A stretch of DNA of 64,000 nucleotides, taken from Cellvibrio sp. 79. Lineage in GTDB: Bacteria; Pseudomonadota; Gammaproteobacteria; Pseudomonadales; Cellvibrionaceae. The translations under genes were made by a program, and so were the position numbers. The first letter of the stretch is position 1. Each line of letters begins with the position of its first letter. The stretch spans positions 186,001 to 250,000 of the forward strand of contig MVDH01000002.1 in assembly GCA_003056245.1 (NCBI GenBank), written 5' to 3'. Positions 18,683-28,288 of this stretch are shown here, piece by piece. The notes under the pieces are model-generated. The model saw only the letters and a list, made by a program, of their open reading frames with translations, was not told the DNA's origin and did no database searches.

Positions 18683-18696
18683 TTTGAGTATTGTTA

Positions 18697-19539
18697 ATGA
18701 AAAAAACATTGAATCATGAATCCCAACACAAAGCGCGCAAACGCTTCGGGCAAAATTTTTTAATTGATCATGGAATCATTCGCGATATCGTACGCTCGGT
18801 ACATCCACACAAAGAGGATGTCATTGTGGAGATCGGCCCCGGCAAAGGCGCTATTACCCAGTTGCTGGCGGATGCATGCGATAATTTGAATGTGATCGAA
18901 CTGGATCGCGACCTGGTGCCCTGGTTAAAAGTGAAATTTGAAAAGCATCCAAATTTCCAATTGTTCCAGGCTGACGCATTGCAATTTGATTTTGCACAGT
19001 TAATAAAAAATGAAAAACCGTTGCGAATTGTAGGCAATTTGCCCTACAACATTTCTACACCATTGATTTTTCATTTGCTTGGTTACGCGAGTAAAGTGCA
19101 AGACATGCATTTTATGTTACAAAAAGAAGTGGTAAAGCGTATGGCAGCGCAAGCGGGTGACAGTGCCTATGGTCGTTTGGGAATCATGGTTCAATATTAT
19201 TGTGCTGTGGAAGACTTGTTTGATGTGCCGCCAACGTCATTTGACCCTGCACCAAAAGTGGATTCGGCTATTGTGCGCTTGATCCCCTATGCTCAATTGC
19301 CGCATGTTGCCAACAATGTAAAAACCCTTGAAACACTGGTGAATGTAGCATTCCAGCAGCGTCGCAAAACCTTGCGCAATTCGCTGAAACAATTATTAAC
19401 CGCTGAACAAATGGAAAGTTTGCCAGTGGATTTAAGTCTGCGTCCCGAAGAAATCAGTTTGCCGGAATATGTTGCCATGAGTAATCTCCTTGGCGACATT
19501 TCATTTAATGGAAAAATAGTCGCCGAAGATGGCGAATAA
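18697..19539 (+). CDS. rsmA: 16S rRNA dimethyladenosine transferase RsmA (KsgA)
   Basis: 280 aa. Dimethylates A1518 and A1519 of 16S rRNA late in 30S assembly. It has RFGQNFLID at the N-terminus, the SAM-binding motif VEIGPGKGAIT (~residues 45-55), the acidic IELDRD, the catalytic NLPYNIS motif and the C-terminal QQRRKTLRNSL helix. The ATG at 18697 is chosen over an adjacent TTG at 18691 because GAG lies 8 nt before it. It sits between pdxA and apaG, the conserved gammaproteobacterial order. Confidence 0.95.
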   Translation: MKKTLNHESQHKARKRFGQNFLIDHGIIRDIVRSVHPHKEDVIVEIGPGKGAITQLLADACDNLNVIELDRDLVPWLKVKFEKHPNFQLFQADALQFDFAQLIKNEKPLRIVGNLPYNISTPLIFHLLGYASKVQDMHFMLQKEVVKRMAAQAGDSAYGRLGIMVQYYCAVEDLFDVPPTSFDPAPKVDSAIVRLIPYAQLPHVANNVKTLETLVNVAFQQRRKTLRNSLKQLLTAEQMESLPVDLSLRPEEISLPEYVAMSNLLGDISFNGKIVAEDGE

Positions 19540-19566
19540 TCATTTATTTATATCAGGTAGATAAAA

Positions 19567-19935
19567 ATGTCCGCTATATCTGTCAATGTAAAAACCCAAT
19601 ACATTGAAACCCAATCGGTGCCGGCCGAACATCGCTATGTATATGCCTATACTATTACGATTGCCAACCAGGGGGATGAGCCTGCGCAGCTAATTAGCCG
19701 CCATTGGCGCATTACTGATGCAAATGAAAAATTACAGGAAGTACAGGGAGTGGGTGTAGTCGGTGAACAGCCACATCTACAACCCGGTGAAAGTTACACC
19801 TATACCAGCGGTGTAATTCTCGAAACTGAAACCGGCATCATGGAAGGCATTTATCATATGCGTACTGATGAGGGTGCTATGTTTGATGCGCCTATTCCTG
19901 TATTTGCATTGGTGCCTCCCCACGCCGTGCATTAA
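19567..19935 (+). CDS. apaG: ApaG protein
   Basis: 122 aa, one ApaG/DUF525 fibronectin-III-like beta-sandwich. The motifs are YAYTITIANQGDEPAQLISRHW, GEQPHLQPGESYTYTSG and the ending GAMFDAPIPVFAL. It has been linked to Co2+/Mg2+ homeostasis, but the molecular role is not settled. The gene lies in the conserved rsmA-apaG-apaH order; AGGT is about 8 nt upstream of the ATG. Confidence 0.93.
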   Translation: MSAISVNVKTQYIETQSVPAEHRYVYAYTITIANQGDEPAQLISRHWRITDANEKLQEVQGVGVVGEQPHLQPGESYTYTSGVILETETGIMEGIYHMRTDEGAMFDAPIPVFALVPPHAVH

Positions 19936-19975
19936 ATTCCGCCTGTTTTTTTGCTTGATTATTTGACGGGTTACT

Positions 19976-20788
19976 ATGGCAACGTACGCAATCGGTGATA
20001 TCCAGGGCTGCCTTGAACCACTGCAGTGCCTGTTAAAAAAAATCGAATTTGACCCGGCAAAAGACAAGCTCTGGCTCGCCGGTGATTTAATTAATCGTGG
20101 ACCGGATACGCTGGCCACGTTGCGTTATTTATATCGTTTGCGCGATTCCATCACCATCGTACTTGGCAATCATGATTTGCATTTTATTGCGGTATATTAC
20201 GGCCTGCGTAAATTGGGCAAAAGCGACACCCTGAGCGAATTATTAATCGCACCGGATCGCTCGGATCTAGTGTATTGGCTGCGACACCAGAAATTGGTTC
20301 ACCATGACACAAGCCTGGGATACACAATGGTTCACGCGGGTATTCCTCCGCAATGGACATTGCAGGATGCATTAGTTCGATCACGTGAAGTGGAAACAGT
20401 TTTGCAAAGCGAAAACCCTGAAAATTTTTTGTCTGGTATGTACGGCAATTCCCCCGCTATCTGGAGTGATCAATTGACCGGTGTTGATCGTTTGCGTGTA
20501 ATTACTAATTATTTTACGCGCATGCGTTTTTGCAACGCACAAGGTGAACTGGAACTGCAAACCAAAGAAAGTGCTGATGCAGCGCCGAGCGGCTTCGCTC
20601 CCTGGTTCTCATTTTTACAACGTAAAACCCGCGCGGAAAAAATTATTTTTGGCCATTGGGCTGCACTGGAGGGCAAAGTTAATTATCCCAATTTGTATGC
20701 GCTGGATACTGGCTGTGTATGGGGTGGAACCTTAACCGCAATGCGTTTGGAAGATGGTGTTCGTTTTTCTTGTAATTGCCCTGCGTGA
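19976..20788 (+). CDS. apaH: Symmetrical diadenosine tetraphosphatase
   Basis: 270 aa. A calcineurin-like metallophosphatase that hydrolyses Ap4A to two ADP and can also decap Np4-capped RNA. The metal ligands lie in DIQGC (~8-12), [10 protein letters not shown] (~39-48) and LGNHDLH (~63-69). The C-terminal FGHWAALEG and [14 protein letters not shown] are family hallmarks. It is the last gene of the lptD-apaH run; 538 bp of noncoding DNA follow. Confidence 0.95.
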   Translation: MATYAIGDIQGCLEPLQCLLKKIEFDPAKDKLWLAGDLINRGPDTLATLRYLYRLRDSITIVLGNHDLHFIAVYYGLRKLGKSDTLSELLIAPDRSDLVYWLRHQKLVHHDTSLGYTMVHAGIPPQWTLQDALVRSREVETVLQSENPENFLSGMYGNSPAIWSDQLTGVDRLRVITNYFTRMRFCNAQGELELQTKESADAAPSGFAPWFSFLQRKTRAEKIIFGHWAALEGKVNYPNLYALDTGCVWGGTLTAMRLEDGVRFSCNCPA

Positions 20789-21326
20789 AATTTTTGTACG
20801 ATGAATGTGGAAAACCATCTAAAAAACCTATCCCTATAATTTCCCCAAGAGATATCGTTATATAAAAAATTATGCTTATCGTTTAATTTTCCTTTCCTTA
20901 CAAACCCTTGCGTTTTGTTATTCCCCGTTTATAGTTATTCCGTCAGGTGCGATTTTATTTTTAGTGGATTTCCCGCTTAGCACCTAGATTAACGCGCCTA
21001 GGGGCGTTGAGTTGGAATTTAGGTGACCGGTAATTATGTAAGTCTGGTGCGTCCTGTGTTGTGGCATTTTCCTTATGGCCAGTTGGCTGTTTCTGTTGTC
21101 AGGTTGCGCCTTTATCCAGTTATAGGCTGGAAAATATCACCTGATTCCCATGTCGGGAGTAAGCCCGGCGTCTGGTTGTTTTAACGATTTTTCGTTTTTT
21201 TAAAACAGCTTTTCATGAATAGTGGTTATGAGCCAAGGTTTTTTCCTGCTGCATCTCTGGCAGGCGCTTGCTCATCTACTCGTTACGATTTTCCACGGCG
21301 AATAAGCCCGAAAAAGGAGTCGTGCA
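20789..21326. other. 538-bp intergenic region upstream of the cox cluster
   Basis: No protein gene is seen. It should hold the promoter and leader of coxB. A nested structure lies at 20981-21025: the outer arms CACCTAGA and TTTAGGTG pair with one mismatch and enclose AACGC (20991-20995) and GCGTT (21004-21008). The final 20 nt contain AAAAAGGAG, the coxB ribosome-binding site. Confidence 0.5.
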
Positions 21327-22484
21327 GTGAAGCGCTATTGGTTGTTGCTGAATAATAAATGCAATTGGATTTTTATCTTGCTGGTATGGAGTGCGGGCGC
21401 AATAGCAAATGCTCCGGCAGGCTCCGCTTATAACATGACGCGCGGTGCGACGGAGTTAAGCCACAAGGTTTACAACTTGCACATGGTGATTTTTTATATT
21501 TGCTGTGTGATAGGTGCAATCGTATTCGGCTTGATGTTTTGGTCCATTATTCACCATCGCAAAGCTAAAGGCGCAACTCCTGCACAATTTCACGGCAGTT
21601 TAAAAATAGAAATTTTATGGACTGCTATCCCTGTACTTATTTTAATTGCGATGGCCATTCCAGCGAGCAAAACGTTAATCGCCATGGAAGATGCTTCCAA
21701 AGCAGATATGACAATTCTGGTTACCGGTTCGCAATGGAAATGGCATTACAAATATATGGAATACCCTATCGAATTTTATTCCTTGCTCTCCACTCCGCGC
21801 GATCAAATAGAAAATAACGCCGCAAAAGATGATTTGTATTTACGTGATGTAGATAAGCCATTGGTATTGCCCACCGGTAAAAAAATTCGCTTCCTCGTCA
21901 CCGCTGATGATGTGATCCATTCCTGGTGGGTTCCGGATTTTGCGATAAAAAAAGATGCGAATCCCGGCTTTATCAATGAGACCTGGGCAAAAATTGAAAA
22001 TCCCGGTATTTATCGCGGCCAATGTGCGGAGTTGTGCGGTAAAGACCATGGCTTTATGCCGATTGTTGTTGATGTAAAAACACCAGAAGCATTTGATCAA
22101 TGGGTGGCGGAGCAAATTGCAGAACAGGAAAAAGCAAAGGCGGCAGAAGCGGCGCGCGGCCTTATGACTAAAGAAGAATTAATGGAATTGGGCAAAACCA
22201 TTTATGACACTCGCTGCGCTGTTTGCCATCAATCCGGCGGCGAAGGCTTGCCCGGTGCGTTCCCGGCTTTAAAAGGAAGTGTCATCGCCACCAAAGATAA
22301 ACCGGCGCATATTCACATGGTACTGTTTGGTAAACCCGCAACGGCGATGCAAGCATTTGGAAAACAATTAACTGCCGCAGAATTAGCTGCGGTGATTACT
22401 TATGAACGAAATGCCTGGGGAAATGATACTGGCGACCTGGTGCAAATTAGCGAGATCAATGCCGCACTGAGTGCAGGAGAATAA
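21327..22484 (+). CDS. coxB: Cytochrome c oxidase subunit II with fused cytochrome c
   Basis: 385 aa. N-terminal signal/membrane segments and two TM helices (~50-75 and ~92-110) precede the CuA cupredoxin domain, with ligand motif Cys233-x3-Cys237-x3-His241-x2-Met244 and the aromatic WKWHYKY electron-entry stretch. A fused C-terminal cytochrome c domain (heme motif CAVCH at 297-301) makes this a caa3-like subunit. GTG start, with GGAG 7 nt upstream. It takes electrons from cytochrome c and passes them to subunit I, encoded 2 bp downstream. Confidence 0.95.
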   Translation: MKRYWLLLNNKCNWIFILLVWSAGAIANAPAGSAYNMTRGATELSHKVYNLHMVIFYICCVIGAIVFGLMFWSIIHHRKAKGATPAQFHGSLKIEILWTAIPVLILIAMAIPASKTLIAMEDASKADMTILVTGSQWKWHYKYMEYPIEFYSLLSTPRDQIENNAAKDDLYLRDVDKPLVLPTGKKIRFLVTADDVIHSWWVPDFAIKKDANPGFINETWAKIENPGIYRGQCAELCGKDHGFMPIVVDVKTPEAFDQWVAEQIAEQEKAKAAEAARGLMTKEELMELGKTIYDTRCAVCHQSGGEGLPGAFPALKGSVIATKDKPAHIHMVLFGKPATAMQAFGKQLTAAELAAVITYERNAWGNDTGDLVQISEINAALSAGE

Positions 22485-22486
22485 CC

Positions 22487-24106
22487 ATGAGCCAGGAACA
22501 TTCACAATCAATCGAGTCGGCCAATACTCATCACGCTGATGATGCACATGATCATAAGCCACAAGGGTTTTCGCGTTGGTTTTACACCACCAATCACAAA
22601 GACATAGGCACACTGTATTTATTATTTGCGTTGTTGATGCTGTTTACCGGCGGAAGCATGGCGATGGTAATTCGTGCGGAATTATTTCAACCGGGGTTGC
22701 AATTTGTTGATCCGCATTTCTTTAACCAGATGACCACCGTGCATGGATTGGTAATGGTGTTTGGCGCGATTATGCCCACGTTTGTCGGGCTTGCTAACTG
22801 GATGGTACCAATGATGATTGGGGCACCGGATATGGCGCTACCGCGCATGAACAACTGGAGTTTTTGGTTATTGCCTTGTGCATTTACTATTTTATTGTCC
22901 ACATTATTTATGGAGGGGGGAGCACCGGCAGCTGGCTGGACTTTTTACGCCCCCTTATCAACCACTTACTCCAACGATAGCACTGCATTTTTCGTATTCG
23001 CTGTGCATTTAATGGGTATCTCATCAATCATGGGGGCGATGAATATTATCGTTACCATTTTTAATTTGCGCGCACCGGGCATGACCTGGATGAAATTACC
23101 CTTATTTGTATGGACCTGGATAATCACTGCGTTTTTATTGATTGCCGTGATGCCAGTGCTTGCCGGTGTAGTGACAATGGTGCTGACCGATAAATATTTT
23201 GGCACCAGTTTTTTTAATGCGGCTGGCGGTGGCGACCCGGTGATGTTCCAGCATATTTTCTGGTTCTTCGGGCATCCGGAAGTTTACATCATGATTTTGC
23301 CGGCCTTCGGCATTATCTCCAGTATCGTACCGGCCTTTGCGCGCAAACCGTTATTTGGTTATGAGTCTATGGTGATCGCCACGGCGAGTATTGCGTTTCT
23401 GTCATTTATTGTATGGGCGCATCATATGTTCACCACCGGTATGCCGGTGGCCGCTGAATTATTTTTTATGTATACCACTATGCTGATCGCAGTCCCCACC
23501 GGGGTAAAAGTATTTAACTGGGTGGCAACAATGTGGCGTGGTGCAATGACCTTTGAAACGCCCATGATGTTTGCAATTGCGTTTATTGTGTTATTCACCA
23601 TTGGTGGATTGTCCGGCTTGATGTTGGCAATAACGCCAGCGGATTTTCAATATCAGGATACGTATTTTGTTGTAGCTCACTTCCATTACGTATTAGTTAC
23701 CGGCGCTTTGTTTGGAATTATTGCGGGTGTGTATTTCTGGATTCCCAAATGGACCGGCGTTATGTATAGCGAACGATTGGGGCAATGCCATTTCTGGTGT
23801 TCATTAATTTCAGTCAATATGTTGTTTTTCCCCATGCATTTTGTCGGGCTCGCCGGAATGCCACGGCGAATTCCGGATTACGCATTGCAATTTGCTGACA
23901 TGAATGCGTTTATCAGCATTGGCGGATTTTTATTTGGGCTATCACAATTATTATTTGTATGGGTAGTGTTCCGTTGCATCCGGCGCAAAGGTGAAAAAGC
24001 TACTGCACAAGTATGGGAAGGCGCTGAAGGTTTGGAATGGCAAGTTCCATCGCCCGCACCTTATCACACATTCCAAACACCACCCGAGATTAAATCAGGG
24101 CATTAA
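22487..24106 (+). CDS. coxA: Cytochrome c oxidase subunit I
   Basis: 539 aa with 12 predicted TM helices, the catalytic subunit holding heme a and the heme a3-CuB centre. WFFGHPEVY supplies a CuB histidine and the cross-linked tyrosine, HHMFTTG supplies two more CuB histidines, and VAHFHYVL supplies the heme axial ligands. The N-terminus has a His/Asp-rich stretch. ATG with AGGAGA upstream. It lies between subunit II and ctaG, as in pseudomonad aa3 clusters. Confidence 0.96.
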   Translation: MSQEHSQSIESANTHHADDAHDHKPQGFSRWFYTTNHKDIGTLYLLFALLMLFTGGSMAMVIRAELFQPGLQFVDPHFFNQMTTVHGLVMVFGAIMPTFVGLANWMVPMMIGAPDMALPRMNNWSFWLLPCAFTILLSTLFMEGGAPAAGWTFYAPLSTTYSNDSTAFFVFAVHLMGISSIMGAMNIIVTIFNLRAPGMTWMKLPLFVWTWIITAFLLIAVMPVLAGVVTMVLTDKYFGTSFFNAAGGGDPVMFQHIFWFFGHPEVYIMILPAFGIISSIVPAFARKPLFGYESMVIATASIAFLSFIVWAHHMFTTGMPVAAELFFMYTTMLIAVPTGVKVFNWVATMWRGAMTFETPMMFAIAFIVLFTIGGLSGLMLAITPADFQYQDTYFVVAHFHYVLVTGALFGIIAGVYFWIPKWTGVMYSERLGQCHFWCSLISVNMLFFPMHFVGLAGMPRRIPDYALQFADMNAFISIGGFLFGLSQLLFVWVVFRCIRRKGEKATAQVWEGAEGLEWQVPSPAPYHTFQTPPEIKSGH

Positions 24107-24150
24107 AATCGAATATCAATCTGTTGTAACCATTGCAGCAGGAGGGATAG

Positions 24151-24690
24151 ATGGAAAATCAGAGAAATTCGCACCAGCCGCTGCTGCGCAAATTGCTGAT
24201 GATATCTATTGCCATGTTTTTTTTCGGATTTGCATTGGTGCCTTTGTACGATGTGTTTTGCCGCATGACGGGATTAAACGGAAAAACAGCAAATACAGCA
24301 GCAGCGCCATCAACACGAATTGATACCAGCCGTCGGATTAAGGTGGAATTTATTGCAAACCGCGATGATTCCATCCCGTGGAACTTCGCTGCGGAAGTCA
24401 GCACTATTGAGTTAAATCCGGGAGCGATCAAGGTCGTTAATTTTCATGTTAAAAATTTATCAGCCCAGGCAATGATTGGGCGTGCTGTGCCTTCTGTATC
24501 ACCTGGCGCCGCCGCGCGTTATTTTAAAAAAATCGAATGCTTTTGTTTCGCCGAGCAACCGCTGGATGCCCACGGCGAAAAAAATATGCCTGTGCAATTT
24601 TATATAGATCCGCAATTACCTGCGGAATATTCCACTATCACTTTGTCGTATCGCTTGTACAAAAGCCAGGGGCAAACGGTTAACCGTTAG
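24151..24690 (+). CDS. ctaG: Cytochrome c oxidase assembly protein CtaG/Cox11
   Basis: 179 aa. One N-terminal TM anchor (~15-35) with PLYDVFCR just after it, then a periplasmic immunoglobulin-like domain with the Cox11 copper motif KIECFCF. It delivers Cu(I) for CuB assembly in subunit I. Strong SD (AGGAGG) 5 nt before the ATG. It sits between coxA and coxC. Confidence 0.95.
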   Translation: MENQRNSHQPLLRKLLMISIAMFFFGFALVPLYDVFCRMTGLNGKTANTAAAPSTRIDTSRRIKVEFIANRDDSIPWNFAAEVSTIELNPGAIKVVNFHVKNLSAQAMIGRAVPSVSPGAAARYFKKIECFCFAEQPLDAHGEKNMPVQFYIDPQLPAEYSTITLSYRLYKSQGQTVNR

Positions 24691-24733
24691 CGCTGTTTAA
24701 TTCAAGAATAGTCCGTGCGAATGGAGGTATACC

Positions 24734-25600
24734 ATGAGTGCCGGTTATCAACACTATTATGTTCCCCATCAAAGTCATTGGCCGATTGTCGGTGCAATTG
24801 CACTGTTCTTAATGGGATTTGGTGCTGCGCATTGGGTTAACGATGATTTTATTGGCCCAATACTGCTAACTATCGGATTTGGCATGTTGCTATTAATGCT
24901 ATTTGGCTGGTTTGGCAATGTCATTGAGGAGTCCATGAGCGGGCTTTACAGTGAGCAAATGGACCATTCATTTCGTCAGGGAATGAGTTGGTTTATTTTT
25001 TCGGAAATTATGTTTTTCGCCGCATTTTTTGGTGCGCTTTTTTACGCGCGAATGATTTCTGTTCCATGGTTGGATGGAGCAGGTGATAACGCAATGACCG
25101 CCGCTGTTTTATGGCCAAATTTCGAGGCCATTTGGCCACTGATAAAAACACCTGCGGGAGTAGAAACCCAAGCGATGCCGTGGGAAGGAATTCCACTGAT
25201 CAATACACTTATCCTGTTAGCTTCATCAGTGACTTTGCAATTTGCCCATATGGGCATTGAACAACAAAAACCCGCGCAACTCGGGTTCTTTTTGATGCTG
25301 ACCATTATTCTCGGTTTTTGCTTTTTGGCGTTACAGGGGTACGAATATGTTCACGCCTACGAAGAGTTAGGGCTGCGGTTGGACTCCGGTGTGTATGGCA
25401 ATACCTTTTTTCTGCTGACTGGATTTCACGGTATGCATGTCACGCTTGGAGCAATTTTTCTTACCGTGATTTTTTTGCGTATTGCGGTAAAAGGCCACTT
25501 CACATCAGAAAAACATTTCGGCTTCCAGGCTGCTGCCTGGTATTGGCATTTTGTAGACGTAGTTTGGCTAAATCTTTTTGTGTTTGTATACGTACTTTAA
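24734..25600 (+). CDS. coxC: Cytochrome c oxidase subunit III
   Basis: 288 aa with seven TM helices. The motifs are QGMSWFIFSEIMFFAAFFGALFY in the N-terminal half, then TGFHGMHVTLGAIFL and the C-terminal AAWYWHFVDVVWLNLFVFVY. It stabilises subunit I and its proton-uptake path. GGAGG SD upstream. The next same-strand gene is SURF1, after an opposite-strand small gene. Confidence 0.96.
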   Translation: MSAGYQHYYVPHQSHWPIVGAIALFLMGFGAAHWVNDDFIGPILLTIGFGMLLLMLFGWFGNVIEESMSGLYSEQMDHSFRQGMSWFIFSEIMFFAAFFGALFYARMISVPWLDGAGDNAMTAAVLWPNFEAIWPLIKTPAGVETQAMPWEGIPLINTLILLASSVTLQFAHMGIEQQKPAQLGFFLMLTIILGFCFLALQGYEYVHAYEELGLRLDSGVYGNTFFLLTGFHGMHVTLGAIFLTVIFLRIAVKGHFTSEKHFGFQAAAWYWHFVDVVWLNLFVFVYVL

Positions 25601-25627
25601 TGGCCTGAACTTTTTAATACGTGCGTA

Positions 25628-25837
25628 TTAATACGGACGTGGGTGCGGTGTAATCACACCTGTCGCGAGCAAGATCAGTATTACCAGAACGACCAGTGCC
25701 GAGAATAATAATCGGCGCCCTAAAAATTTGGACATCTTGGGCGCGGTACCATCATTTTTCATCATGACGTATAGCGCTTGGAACAAGCTGATAACTACAA
25801 GTAGTAATAATCCAATCAGGATGATTTTGACTAACAT
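25628..25837 (-). CDS. Twin-transmembrane protein, DUF2909 family
   Basis: A 69-aa protein with two TM helices (~3-25 and ~43-63) joined by a short basic loop. Size, topology and location match the DUF2909 twin-TM proteins next to SURF1 in pseudomonad cox clusters. It lies on the opposite strand to the rest of the cluster and carries its own GGAG SD 8 nt before the ATG. The function is unknown; a role in oxidase assembly is inferred only from position. Confidence 0.82.
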   Translation of the reverse strand: MLVKIILIGLLLLVVISLFQALYVMMKNDGTAPKMSKFLGRRLLFSALVVLVILILLATGVITPHPRPY

Positions 25838-25863
25838 AATAACTACTCCACAGGAGTGATGTT

Positions 25864-26664
25864 ATGACCATTATAGCGTTTAATCGCCAATGGGTTGTCC
25901 GCTGGCATTGGCTGATAGTAAATCTCGTGGTGATTGTCATTTTATTATCGCTGTCCTTTTGGCAATGGCAGCGAGCAACGCAAAAACAACAAAGCCTACA
26001 CATACTTTCGCAATGGCAATCACAACAGGCATTGTCTCTTGCTGAGTTGGTTTCCAATGAGTCGAGCGGTATATTTCCTGGAAATAACCTAGCGACACGC
26101 GATGGTGCATCGGTAAATTTTCCAGCGCATTGGCTTGCTCCGTATGTATGGCTTTTAGACAACCAGATTATCAAAGGCCAACCCGGATATGACGTATTAA
26201 TTCCGGTGCAAGAAAATGTTCCCGCATCATCTTCGATAAATTCACATACAGGCCGACCAATAGTGCTTGTCAATCTCGGGTGGGTTGCAGCGCCGGCGCA
26301 GCGCACTGAACTTCCTGCTATTGAAATTTCGGAAAACTTAACTGTGCAGGGAATTTACCGTGCTCAGGCCGGTAATTTTTTATTGGGGAAAAATCTCGAA
26401 GACCTTGGGCAATGGCCAATGCGAATCCAGCAACCTGATAATCAATTACTTGCTGCTTATTTGCCCGCTCCATTAACTGACGGCATTATTTATCAACAGC
26501 AGGGATCATCTTTTGTTATTCATTATCGTCCAGTAGTTCTGCCGCCTGAGCGACACAAGGCCTATGCCTTGCAATGGTTATTATTGGCAATAGCTGCCTC
26601 ATTGATTGGATTGGCCTGTGCTAAAGCAGCAGATGAACCTCATTTTGCGGAGAAATCTTTATGA
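25864..26664 (+). CDS. SURF1-family cytochrome oxidase assembly protein
   Basis: 266 aa with two TM helices, one at each end (~15-37 and ~237-257), flanking a periplasmic domain. The motifs are LSFWQWQRATQKQ after the first helix, YVWLLDNQIIKGQPGYDVLIPV, and LVNLGWVAAP. SURF1 proteins help insert heme a into subunit I. AGGAG SD. Its stop overlaps the next start by 4 nt (ATGA). Confidence 0.92.
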   Translation: MTIIAFNRQWVVRWHWLIVNLVVIVILLSLSFWQWQRATQKQQSLHILSQWQSQQALSLAELVSNESSGIFPGNNLATRDGASVNFPAHWLAPYVWLLDNQIIKGQPGYDVLIPVQENVPASSSINSHTGRPIVLVNLGWVAAPAQRTELPAIEISENLTVQGIYRAQAGNFLLGKNLEDLGQWPMRIQQPDNQLLAAYLPAPLTDGIIYQQQGSSFVIHYRPVVLPPERHKAYALQWLLLAIAASLIGLACAKAADEPHFAEKSL

Positions 26665-27194
26665 CTGGGAAACGTTTTTTTTTATTGTTCTTTCTCTGTG
26701 CCTTTGTGCCACTAGCCGCCGCTAAACTCAGTTTGTCTTATGGCTGGTTTAATAAAAGCGCGGCTAACAAGGGGCAATGGCTGGAGCATGAAATAAAACT
26801 AATTCCTGCCATTGCTAACGGAGATATGCATTGGTCCATTGCCTATGTAACTACCAAAACGTGTGAAAGCAATTGCGTTGAAGCGTTGAACCTTCTGCAA
26901 CAACTCTATACGGGTTTAGGGCGTAAGCAATTAGGGGTGCAAGCCTTATTAGTTACCACGGATGCATCAAATGTTGACATCGTTAAGCAATTTTCTCCGG
27001 CAATAAAAACGGAGGTTGCCCGGAAAAATATGGAGCTACAATTAGCAACGTTACAACAGCATTTTGTGATCATTAATCAACAAGGCGTAGCGTTATTGCA
27101 ATACTCCACTACCGAAAAATTACCGGTACCAATTGCGGCGGATATTCGCAGCGATTTATTGCGTCTACTTAACTATGACCGGAGCCGGTTATGA
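26661..27194 (+). CDS. SCO-like thioredoxin-fold protein of the cox cluster
   Basis: 177 aa: signal peptide or TM (~1-21), then a domain with KTCESNCVEAL, a CX3C motif placed as in SCO copper chaperones. The surrounding strand-helix pattern (WSIAYVTT before it, LLVTTD after it) also fits a thioredoxin fold. Pseudomonad clusters carry a similar gene between SURF1 and ctaA. It is coupled by ATGA overlaps to both SURF1 and ctaA. Probably thiol/copper handling for CuA (inference). Confidence 0.7.
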   Translation: MTGKRFFLLFFLCAFVPLAAAKLSLSYGWFNKSAANKGQWLEHEIKLIPAIANGDMHWSIAYVTTKTCESNCVEALNLLQQLYTGLGRKQLGVQALLVTTDASNVDIVKQFSPAIKTEVARKNMELQLATLQQHFVIINQQGVALLQYSTTEKLPVPIAADIRSDLLRLLNYDRSRL

Positions 27195-28258
27195 GTTCTG
27201 TTGTTGTGGAAAATATTGCGTTCAGGCGATTGGTGAATGTGGCAATTGTTCTTGCGCTCATTGTCATTGGTTTGGGGGCATACACCCGGTTAACTGACGC
27301 GGGGCTGGGTTGCCCTGATTGGCCTGGTTGCTATGGAAAATTAACGGCACCTTTGCACGACGAACATATTGCTGAAATCCAGCAAGAGTTTCCCCAAGCT
27401 GTTATTGAGCCACATAAAGCACACAATGAAATGGCGCATCGCTATGTGGCAGGCCTTCTGGGGTTAGTTGTATTGGTCATGTTTATTGCCAGTTTGTTAA
27501 TAAAACGCTGGCGAGGGCTTTGCAGCTTAATTGCTTCATTAGTGGTGTTGCAGGCCCTGTTAGGGATGTGGACGGTAACGCTTAATTTAATTCCGTTAGT
27601 GGTGATGGCGCATTTGCTCGGCGGATTTTTTTTATTGAGTTTACTAATGCTATTGCGCGTTGAAATTTATTGTCGAAGTCATTTATTAATGCCCGAGCCA
27701 GCATTGCGCAAGATGTTGCCGTTTGCTTATTGTGTTCTATTAATTTTACTCGCCCAAATTGCATTGGGTGGTTGGACTTCTGCTAATTATGCGGCAATGG
27801 TTTGTACCCAATTTCCATTATGTGAGGCAGGGTGGCAGTCGCGCTTTTCGCTGGAATCTATTTTCCACTTGCCGCTCGGACATGATACTTATGAGTACGG
27901 CGTTTTACCTTACGAGGCGCGTATGAGTATTCATATTTCCCATCGCATAGGTGCGTTAATTACGTTGGTAAGTTTGTTCTCTTTGTTAATGACGAGCTGG
28001 CGTTACGCGGTTAGTGGCGCGGTGCGCCGTATCATCTTGTTGCTGGGATTTGTATTGGTGATACAAGTTACGTTGGGTATCTTAAATGTATATTTGCATT
28101 TGCCTTTATTTAATGCGGTTGCCCATAACCTGGTGGCGGCAAATTTATTGATGCTAATGCTGGTATTTATCCAGCAATTACACACACGTACGAAGCAGGT
28201 GATTCCGGCAGCGAAAAGTCTGGCACCTGTCCGCGTTAATAACGGTACGCAATTATGA
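27191..28258 (+). CDS. ctaA: Heme A synthase (COX15/CtaA)
   Basis: 355 aa with eight TM helices in two four-helix halves. The heme-ligand histidines fall in EMAHRYVAG and HISHRIGA, and the first extracytoplasmic loop has GAYTRLTDAGLGCPDWPGCYG. It oxidises the C8 methyl of heme O to formyl, giving heme A. GGAG SD; its start overlaps the SCO-like gene by 4 nt. ctaB, the preceding enzyme of the pathway, is 30 bp downstream. Confidence 0.95.
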   Translation: MSSVVVENIAFRRLVNVAIVLALIVIGLGAYTRLTDAGLGCPDWPGCYGKLTAPLHDEHIAEIQQEFPQAVIEPHKAHNEMAHRYVAGLLGLVVLVMFIASLLIKRWRGLCSLIASLVVLQALLGMWTVTLNLIPLVVMAHLLGGFFLLSLLMLLRVEIYCRSHLLMPEPALRKMLPFAYCVLLILLAQIALGGWTSANYAAMVCTQFPLCEAGWQSRFSLESIFHLPLGHDTYEYGVLPYEARMSIHISHRIGALITLVSLFSLLMTSWRYAVSGAVRRIILLLGFVLVIQVTLGILNVYLHLPLFNAVAHNLVAANLLMLMLVFIQQLHTRTKQVIPAAKSLAPVRVNNGTQL

Positions 28259-28288
28259 TGGTATAAATCTACGCACCCGAGGTGTGTT

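Noticed and set aside
19207-19216. Further copy of the GAAGGAAGACTT repeat in rsmA
   Set aside because: Only GGAAGACTTG matches, inside conserved RsmA codons; a chance match.
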